Below, piece after piece: positions 6,425-11,050 of a stretch of DNA of 11,050 nt. The stretch's first letter is position 1. Each line of letters begins with the position of its first letter. Below the pieces are notes generated by a model that was not told the DNA's origin, made no database searches, and saw nothing but the letters and a program-made list of their open reading frames with translations. The stretch comes from an uncultured Ruminococcus sp. GTDB taxonomy: Bacteria; Bacillota_A; Clostridia; Oscillospirales; Ruminococcaceae. The DNA lies in contig CALFMA010000358.1 in assembly GCA_937880065.1 (NCBI GenBank), forward strand, positions 1 through 11,050, given 5' to 3'. The translations under genes were made by a program, and so were the position numbers.

Positions 6425-7364
6425 CGTTCAATATCTTATCAATATTGCTTTCGTTTAAATATCCCGAAGGAAGCTGACTTTTATTTTTGGGATATTCAAG
6501 ATTGGCTTTACCTTTGGTAGAATTTACCAACAGAATAGTAAAAAACTGCTCCCAGCTGAAATATTCCTGACAGTCGATATAATCCACAGGATTTTCAAGG
6601 ATTTCCTGTATATCTGTACTGCCGCTGAAAATATCAGAGCGAAGAATAAGCCATTCAAAGCTTTCAGGCAGAAAGAAATCCGTTTTATTCTGTAATTTTT
6701 CCTTGAAGTACACAAGTTCTCTTATTTCCGAACCGAGTGCAGCTGAATCAGCTATTATAAGGACTTTTTTATTCTTGTTTTTATTGAGCAAATCTATAAT
6801 TCCGCTTTTTCCATTGGAGCTGATACACTCCATATCAGTTCCCTCGCTTGCCTTAGTGTAAAACTGAAAACCTGTTTTGCTGTCCTCAATAATTGCCAGT
6901 TCATACGGAAAATCTGATATATCCTTTACGGAAATGTTCTTGTAAATACTTTCAAAGGTCGATTTTTTACCGTTTTTTCGGATTTGTTTAATTGAGTCAA
7001 TGCTGTATGGAATTTGCGGCAAAAGCTCTCTTGTTACAAGTACATAATAGTTATCGGAATTTTTAATTCTTCGGGCAAAATCATAAGAAGTGAGAAATGG
7101 TGTACTTTCCTCAACAAAAATAATACTTTCGTGAGTATTTTCAAGTTCATTTTCCCAGTTTCTGCCCTCTAATACAAGACAAGGCTTGTCGCATTTCAGC
7201 GTAACACCGCTTGATTTACCAAATTCAGAAAAATCCCTTACCATATTGATAAGCTTTGTTTTTCCCGTTCCGCTGTCACCTGTTAAAACTGTTACATTTC
7301 TTTCAAGGGTGAAATTAAATGAAATAAAACGGTTTTTTACTGATATTTTAAATTTACCCTTCAT
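6402..7364 (-). CDS. P-loop NTPase with a possible Toprim-like C-terminal half, partner of the DUF4869 gene
   Basis: I do not recognise this 320-residue protein as a named family. A clear Walker A, GDSGTGKT (29-36), follows a beta-strand (NVTVLTGD). A Walker B-like strand, SIIFVEES (80-87), and a sensor-like VTRE (110-113) come after. No ABC signature is visible, so the ATPase core is compact. The C-terminal half has AIIEDSKTG (158-165), NGKSGIIDLL (184-193) and KVLIIADSAALG (200-211). That order (acidic strand end, GKS loop, Asp strand end) is reminiscent of the Toprim domain of OLD-type nucleases, though the usual second Asp of DxD is absent; this is inference. The start has GAGG 8 bases upstream and overlaps the DUF4869 stop by 11 bases, implying translational coupling. 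The Lys/Asn/Ile-rich composition differs from the neighbouring nad genes. The C-terminus, MKIKKK, is shared with NadC. Confidence 0.8.
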   Translation of the reverse strand: MKGKFKISVKNRFISFNFTLERNVTVLTGDSGTGKTKLINMVRDFSEFGKSSGVTLKCDKPCLVLEGRNWENELENTHESIIFVEESTPFLTSYDFARRIKNSDNYYVLVTRELLPQIPYSIDSIKQIRKNGKKSTFESIYKNISVKDISDFPYELAIIEDSKTGFQFYTKASEGTDMECISSNGKSGIIDLLNKNKNKKVLIIADSAALGSEIRELVYFKEKLQNKTDFFLPESFEWLILRSDIFSGSTDIQEILENPVDYIDCQEYFSWEQFFTILLVNSTKGKANLEYPKNKSQLPSGYLNESNIDKILNAMKIKKK

Positions 7365-7815
7365 TCGTTTTACCTCTTAAATACTGATGGGCAAGGGAGA
7401 GGTATTCCATAGGGTCAGATATAACTTTTCTTCGCCTGTCGTTGATTACCTTAAATGAAAAATCATTGCCAAAATCCATAAGGTGATGCAGACATACGGT
7501 TATATCCCTATTTTCAGCCATTTCAAGAATATATTTAGCACAGTTGTCACCGCAGTTGGAGATGTTGAATATCATTTTCGGCTTGTTGTAGATAAGCAAA
7601 AGAGTTTTTACACCTGCCGATAAATTATCCGAATCGAACAAACCAAAAATGTCATTTTTTATAACATCGGGAGCTATTACTGTTGAGTCGTCAATGTCTG
7701 CTATTATTTTCTGAGCAAATGGTTCCATAACCCAGTTTTTATCATATTGGTGTGAATAGTATTTTTCAGTATTGTAGATTTCATCGGGGTGACTGCCGAA
7801 AAATATTTTTAACAA
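7354..7815 (-). CDS. DUF4869 protein of unknown function
   Basis: This protein has 153 residues starting at TTG (7815), chosen because AAGGAG (7825-7830) lies 8 bases upstream. Translation then begins MLKIFFGSHPDEIYN, the expected start of a DUF4869 protein. The open frame extends to 7977, but that part crosses repeats and has no start signal. Recognisable stretches are the N-terminal LKIFFG strand, LSAGVKTLLLIYNKP (65-79), the motif NCGDNCAKYILE (87-98) and ITVCLHHLMDF (105-115), with a His pair at 110-111. No enzymatic motif is established for the family. I assign the domain from memory of its sequence pattern. The gene overlaps the P-loop gene and is the first of the pair. No convincing promoter is visible between it and nadC, so it may be read from the nadBC transcript or from a weak promoter. 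Confidence 0.75.
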   Translation of the reverse strand: MLKIFFGSHPDEIYNTEKYYSHQYDKNWVMEPFAQKIIADIDDSTVIAPDVIKNDIFGLFDSDNLSAGVKTLLLIYNKPKMIFNISNCGDNCAKYILEMAENRDITVCLHHLMDFGNDFSFKVINDRRRKVISDPMEYLSLAHQYLRGKTNEG

Positions 7816-7931
7816 GATATCATCTCCTTTTGAAAAATAGTATGTGCGGATAACAAAAAAGATATGCTTAGAGATTGTCGAAAAACCTGAATTTCGGGCT
7901 ACACAAATGCAACTATGATTACGTAAATTGC

Positions 7932-7956
7932 GGACACAGCACGCTGTGTCCCTACA
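7932..7956. repeat. Palindromic repeat followed by CCTACA
   Basis: Arms GGACACAGC (7932-7940) and GCTGTGTCC (7943-7951) are exact inverted repeats, followed by CTACA. The arms differ from those at 6311 and 10522, but the layout is the same: palindrome, then CCCTACA, a spacer and a heptanucleotide array. It lies between nadC and the DUF4869 gene. Confidence 0.65.
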
Positions 7957-7978
7957 AATTATATCAGCCGTCCACATA

Positions 7979-8027
7979 ATTACGCATTACGCATTACGAA
8001 TTACGCATTGCCGAAAGGCTAAAGGCT
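7979..8027. repeat. Seven heptanucleotides in exact register, two unit types
   Basis: The units ATTACGC, ATTACGC, ATTACGA, ATTACGC, ATTGCCG, AAAGGCT and AAAGGCT fill 49 bases with no break in phase. A second heptamer family (ATTACGC) thus joins the AANGGCT family at 6368 and 10586. The array ends on the first plus-strand base of the nadC stop codon. Confidence 0.75.
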
Positions 8028-8049
8028 TATTTCTTCTTAATCTTCATTG
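8024..8049. repeat. Right copy of a 26-bp direct repeat (partner at 6399-6424)
   Basis: This segment covers the end of nadC and its stop codon. It matches the end of the P-loop gene at 24 of 26 bases in the same orientation. It would be the natural original if the bracketed pair were inserted at the nadC 3' end. Confidence 0.6.
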
Positions 8050-8869
8050 AAATATCAAAGCATTTAACGGAATGTGTCAACGCACCGAGGGAAATGATAT
8101 TAACTCCTGTTTCAGCTACGGAACGGATATTTTCAGCGGTTACATTTCCCGACGCTTCAAGAAGTGCCCTGCCGTTTGTAATTTCAACAGCCTCTTTCAT
8201 TTCCTCGCAGGACATATTGTCAAGCATAATAATCTCAACCTTGTTGTCAAGAGCCTCTCTCAATTCGTCAAGAGTACGCACTTCAACCTCAATTTTTACC
8301 GTATGACCGATTTTTTCACGGAGAGCCGATACAGCCGCAGTAATTCCGCCGTATGCGTCAATGTGGTTATCTTTCAGCATTGCCGCATCTGAAAGGTTAT
8401 AGCGGTGATTTTTTCCGCCGCCTACTGTTACGGCATATTTCTGCAATGCACGAAGTCCGGGGAGAGTCTTTCTTGTATCGGTAACAGCAGCTTTTGTGCC
8501 TGCCACAAGTTCAACGCATTTATTGGTAGCTGTAGCAATTCCCGACATATGCTGTAAAATGTTGAGAGCAGTTCTCTCGCCTTTGAGCATTGTGAGAGTG
8601 CTTCCCTCCAATTCGGCAATAATATCGCCTTTTTTCACCTTTGTGCCGTCAGCCATAAGGATTTTGAATGTTACATTTTCTCCTGAAAGCTCGAAAACAC
8701 GCTTTGCAATTTCAATTCCGCAGACAACTCCGCTGTCCTTTGCCACGTAATATGCGGAACTTTCGTGTTCAGAGGGAATAAGATTATCAGCCGCAGCGTC
8801 GATATAATTTATATCCTCCATAAGGGCATTTGTAATTATATTATCAATATAGCATTGTAAAAGCTTCAT
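8027..8869 (-). CDS. nadC: Nicotinate-nucleotide pyrophosphorylase (quinolinate phosphoribosyltransferase)
   Basis: This cytosolic enzyme converts quinolinate and PRPP to nicotinate mononucleotide, the step where de novo synthesis joins the common NAD pathway. Its 280 residues are the normal family length. Family motifs are all present: ERTALNILQHMSGIAT (98-113), DTRKTLPGLR (131-140, substrate-binding Arg/Lys), GGGKNHRYNLSD (150-161), KDNH (166-169), EVEV (194-197), LDNMS (216-220) and EASGN (238-242). AAAGGAG upstream of the ATG overlaps the nadB stop codon, and the two frames are 12 bases apart, so the genes are co-transcribed and probably translationally coupled. The last residues, KIKKK, run directly into a heptanucleotide array. 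No nadA is present in the window. Confidence 0.96.
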   Translation of the reverse strand: MKLLQCYIDNIITNALMEDINYIDAAADNLIPSEHESSAYYVAKDSGVVCGIEIAKRVFELSGENVTFKILMADGTKVKKGDIIAELEGSTLTMLKGERTALNILQHMSGIATATNKCVELVAGTKAAVTDTRKTLPGLRALQKYAVTVGGGKNHRYNLSDAAMLKDNHIDAYGGITAAVSALREKIGHTVKIEVEVRTLDELREALDNKVEIIMLDNMSCEEMKEAVEITNGRALLEASGNVTAENIRSVAETGVNIISLGALTHSVKCFDISMKIKKK

Positions 8870-8881
8870 AAAATTTCTCCT

Positions 8882-10339
8882 TTACTGTATAACCTCGTTC
8901 AGAATGATATACGCAACTGTAACAATTGACTTTGCAAGGACATAGTCAGCGTCAATCACGTATTTTCCGCTTAAAAGGTCATTGCGGATTTCAGTTACAC
9001 GCTTTAATCCCTCGGCTGCCGCCTCTTTATCGGGAATTACGAAATAGCTGTTCTGCATAATTTTTCTTGTTTCGGTGCGGATACCTGCGGGTATGCGGTC
9101 ATTTCCCATATGTGCGTCAAACTGCACTTCCTCAAAGCTTTCGGATACTGTGTCAAGCTTTGTAGCAATATTTTCAGCCGCCTTACGTGAGAATACAAGG
9201 GCTTCAAGGAGCGAATTGCTTGCAAGGCGGTTGCTGCCGTGAACGCCTGTGTGTGAACATTCTCCGCAGGCATAGAGATTTGGCAGAGTTGTTTCAGAGT
9301 TGCTGTCAACGTCAATTCCGCCCATTAAATAATGCTGGCATGGGAAAATCGGCACAGGCTCTTTTGTAAGGTCGTATCCCTGTTCAAGGAGATTTTTGTA
9401 AATCATCGGGAAACGATTTTTGAGGAATTCGCTGTCCTTATAACTTATATCAAGGTAGAAATCGGTGGAATTCTGCTTTCTTGATTCAAGGACGATAGAA
9501 TGGGAAACTACATCACGGGGAGCAAGCTCCAGACGCTTGTCGTAGTTGTGCATAAAACGTTCCTTATGGCAGTTGAGGAGATATGCTCCCTCGCCGCGTA
9601 CAGCCTCGGAAATAAGGAAACACTCACGGGTTGTACGGTTATTGAAAGCGGTGGGGTGGAACTGCACATAGCTTAAATTCTTGATTTTTGCACCCATTTC
9701 ATAGGCGAATGTAATACCGTCACCTGTAGCAATTGCAGAATTTGTAGTAAACTGATATACTCTGCCGATACCGCCTGTGGCAAGTATCATAAAGTGACAG
9801 TTAACGGTGGAATATGTGTCGTTCTTATCCTTTAAAAGTGCGGAATAGCCTGTATATGTACGTCTTGTTTCACACATAATTGTATTTTCAAGGATAGTTA
9901 CATTAGGCAGCTTACGGACATTTTCAAGAAGTGTTGTAGTAATTTCCTTACCTGTGGAATCAGCCTTGTGGAATACACGGTGGTGACTGTGACCGCCCTC
10001 GAGAGTGCGGTGGAAAGTTCCGTCGGGATTTTTATCGAATTCAACGCCCATATTGATGATACGCTCGATATCCTGTGCGGCTTCGCTTACGAGAGTCTGA
10101 ACAGCGTCCACGTTATTCTTGAAGCTGCCTGCAATGAGAGTATCATTCTGGTGATACTGGATATTGTCGGTTTCGGAATTATAAACGCCTGCAATACCGC
10201 CCTGAGCAAGCATAGAATTGCAGAGGGACAAATCCTTTTTGCAGAGAATAAGGATATTAAGGCTCTGTGGGAGGTTTAATGCGGCATACAGACCTGCAAC
10301 TCCGCAGCCGGCTATAATTACATCATAATTTACAGACAT
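8882..10339 (-). CDS. nadB: L-aspartate oxidase
   Basis: This flavoenzyme oxidises L-aspartate to iminoaspartate, the first step of de novo NAD synthesis; NadA (not in this window) would then form quinolinate. The 485 residues include the FAD-binding motif GCGVAG (11-16), NSMLAQGGIAGV (41-52), GGHSHHRVFH (115-124), LATGGIGRVY (186-195), QFHPTAF (226-232), RGEGAYL (248-254), APRDVVSH (273-280), QHYLMGGI (335-342) and the C-terminal FAD signature GECSHTGVHGSNRLASNSLLEA in segments between 359 and 380. It is somewhat shorter than the E. coli enzyme, with a reduced helical C-terminus. The start has AAAAGGG about 10 bases upstream. It leads the nadBC operon from a promoter with two palindromic operator-like sites. 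Confidence 0.96.
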   Translation of the reverse strand: MSVNYDVIIAGCGVAGLYAALNLPQSLNILILCKKDLSLCNSMLAQGGIAGVYNSETDNIQYHQNDTLIAGSFKNNVDAVQTLVSEAAQDIERIINMGVEFDKNPDGTFHRTLEGGHSHHRVFHKADSTGKEITTTLLENVRKLPNVTILENTIMCETRRTYTGYSALLKDKNDTYSTVNCHFMILATGGIGRVYQFTTNSAIATGDGITFAYEMGAKIKNLSYVQFHPTAFNNRTTRECFLISEAVRGEGAYLLNCHKERFMHNYDKRLELAPRDVVSHSIVLESRKQNSTDFYLDISYKDSEFLKNRFPMIYKNLLEQGYDLTKEPVPIFPCQHYLMGGIDVDSNSETTLPNLYACGECSHTGVHGSNRLASNSLLEALVFSRKAAENIATKLDTVSESFEEVQFDAHMGNDRIPAGIRTETRKIMQNSYFVIPDKEAAAEGLKRVTEIRNDLLSGKYVIDADYVLAKSIVTVAYIILNEVIQ

Positions 10340-10366
10340 ATTTTACACGCCCTTTTAAAAGTAGTT

Positions 10367-10412
10367 GTTCCTAAAATAGGTACAGCAATCCAGGAGTTCC
10401 TAAATTAGGTAC
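10367..10412 (-). promoter_or_regulatory. Two operator-like palindromes in the nadB leader
   Basis: Two 17-base sites, GTTCCTAAAATAGGTAC (10367-10383) and GTTCCTAAATTAGGTAC (10396-10412), differ at one base and start 29 bases apart. Each is a near palindrome with outer GT/AC and inner CCTA/TAGG. The upstream one covers the predicted transcription start and the other lies between it and the ribosome binding site, as expected for repressor operators. A niacin- or NAD-sensing repressor such as NiaR is a natural guess from context, but I cannot match the site to a known motif. Confidence 0.6.
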
Positions 10413-10418
10413 AACTTT

Positions 10419-10447
10419 ATTTTACCACATTCCGAAGCTTTTTGCAA
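10419..10447 (-). promoter_or_regulatory. Promoter of nadBC
   Basis: On the minus strand, -35 TTGCAA (10447-10442), a 17-base spacer and -10 TAAAAT (10424-10419) are followed directly by the two palindromic sites. The start would be near 10412, leaving a leader of about 70 bases. Confidence 0.65.
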
Positions 10448-10489
10448 TAGTTATTGAAAATTATTGCCATTAGCCGTAATTGTTTTAAA

Positions 10490-10613
10490 AGCTGTTAGCT
10501 ATTAGCCTTTAGCCCTTAGCTGGCGGATAATATCCGCCCCTACACAGATTGACGGTATATCGCAATATTCACCACCCCAATAGATAACAGCTAATGGCTA
10601 ACGGCTAAAGGCT
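10490..10613. repeat. Composite repeat: inverted heptanucleotide arrays flanking a palindrome
   Basis: The left array AGCTGTT, AGCTATT, AGCCTTT, AGCCCTT (10490-10517) is the reverse orientation of the right array AACAGCT, AATGGCT, AACGGCT, AAAGGCT (10586-10613). Extended outward by AAAA/TTTT, the two are in phase as imperfect inverted repeats of about 33 bases. Between them lies the palindrome GGCGGATA/TATCCGCC plus CCCTACA (10522-10544), identical to 6312-6334. No open frame is inside. It fills the intergenic space between divergent nadB and feoB, and could be a small non-autonomous element or an RNA-level hairpin. Confidence 0.6.
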
Positions 10614-10643
10614 TTTATATGAATTAAAAAAGCCTGCTGCACA

Positions 10644-10649
10644 TATAAT
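10644..10649 (+). promoter_or_regulatory. Possible -10 box of feoB
   Basis: A perfect TATAAT lies 29 bases before the feoB start codon. No recognisable -35 hexamer stands at the expected distance, and I see no convincing iron-regulator box. If real, the promoter probably needs an activator or is weak. Confidence 0.3.
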
Positions 10650-10678
10650 AGTAATATTCCGAAAAATTGGAGGTTGCT

Positions 10679-11050
10679 ATGAACGAAAAAACACATTTTA
10701 CCGCTGTTCTTGCAGGTAATCCCAATGTGGGGAAATCCACCGTATTCAACGCATTGACGGGACTTGACCAGCATACGGGAAACTGGGCAGGCAAAACTGT
10801 AGCCTGTGCCGAGGGACAGCTTGAATATGACGGTATATCCGTAACTCTCACCGATATTCCCGGGGCATATTCCCTCCGTGCGGCATCGGCTGAGGAGGAA
10901 ACCGCCCGACAATTTATCCTCACGGAAAATCCCGATTGTGCCGTGGTAGTCTGCGATTCCTCCTGCCTTGAACGGAATTTGTATCTTGCTTTGCAGATTA
11001 TAAGTGCCGTGCCGAAAACGATTTTATGCCTTAATCTCATTGATGAGGCG
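10679..11050 (+). CDS. feoB: Ferrous iron transport protein B, N-terminal part (runs off the window)
   Basis: This is the membrane transporter that imports Fe2+ and carries a cytosolic GTPase domain at its N-terminus. The visible 124 codons are that G domain: G1 GNPNVGKST (13-21), the switch region QHTGNWAGKTV (31-41) with Thr40, G3 DIPG (59-62) followed by AYSL, and G4 NLID (119-122). These match FeoB closely, especially the NWAGKTV and DIPGAYSL segments. The ATG has GGAGG (10669-10673) 5 bases upstream. The frame is open to the last base, so the membrane domain lies beyond the window. No feoA is found upstream, where the divergent nadB promoter lies; feoA may be fused, downstream or elsewhere. 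Minus-strand open frames across this region are antisense shadows. Confidence 0.95.
   Translation, partial: MNEKTHFTAVLAGNPNVGKSTVFNALTGLDQHTGNWAGKTVACAEGQLEYDGISVTLTDIPGAYSLRAASAEEETARQFILTENPDCAVVVCDSSCLERNLYLALQIISAVPKTILCLNLIDEA

Noticed and set aside
7816..7977. Longer start for the DUF4869 protein
   Set aside because: The extension translates repeat DNA and the palindrome. The TTG at 7815 has AAGGAG at ideal spacing and gives the expected family N-terminus.
7979..8027. CRISPR array
   Set aside because: The units are 7 bases long with no spacers, and no cas genes are nearby.
10340..10418. NAD-sensing riboswitch ahead of nadB
   Set aside because: The leader is only about 70 bases and is dominated by two near-palindromic protein-type sites; no extended conserved RNA fold is visible.
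10586..10678. Iron-regulator (Fur or DtxR-type) box upstream of feoB
   Set aside because: The GGCTAA units resemble DtxR half sites, but the same arrays occur after the unrelated P-loop and nadC genes, so they are repeats; no Fur-like 19-base palindrome is present.
10598..11040. Two minus-strand open frames over the right end
   Set aside because: They are antisense to feoB, whose plus-strand frame shows unmistakable GTPase motifs and has only been missed because it runs off the window.

Overview
The window looks like a low-GC, Gram-positive gut or rumen bacterium close to Ruminococcus (Oscillospiraceae). The evidence is AT-rich DNA, strong AGGAGG-type ribosome binding sites, TTG starts, two secreted proteins with dockerin-type calcium repeats, a DUF3267 membrane zincin and a DUF4869 protein. 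The species cannot be fixed from sequence alone.

Layout. At 55-1668 (+) a well-formed promoter drives a secreted dockerin protein of unknown function. At 1665-3429 (+) a consensus promoter, a six-codon leader peptide and a terminator hairpin precede an ABC-F ATPase of the antibiotic-resistance (Lsa/Vga-like) type, a layout typical of transcription attenuation. At 3502-5259 (-) lies a secreted zinc metalloprotease with BspA-like leucine-rich repeats and half a dockerin. At 5598-6224 (-) lies a DUF3267 membrane zincin. At 6402-7815 (-) two overlapping genes encode a DUF4869 protein and an unrecognised P-loop protein. At 8027-10339 (-) is nadBC, the aspartate oxidase and quinolinate phosphoribosyltransferase of de novo NAD synthesis, behind a promoter with two matching operator-like palindromes. 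At 10679 (+) feoB, the ferrous iron transporter, begins and runs off the window.

The intergenic DNA is rich in small repeats: tandem heptanucleotides kept in exact 7-base register, palindromes followed by CCCTACA, a duplicated terminator hairpin and a 62-bp mini inverted repeat. Several touch stop codons exactly.

The best candidate for an undescribed system is the DUF4869/P-loop gene pair. Its two open reading frames overlap by 11 bases. The second protein has a Walker A motif and a C-terminal half that resembles a Toprim fold in outline. The pair is bracketed by direct repeats: the last codons of nadC and of the P-loop gene, with their flanking repeat, match at 24 of 26 positions. This is compatible with a small cassette inserted at the nadC 3' end, but that is an inference. 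The best-supported regulatory finding is the ABC-F leader.
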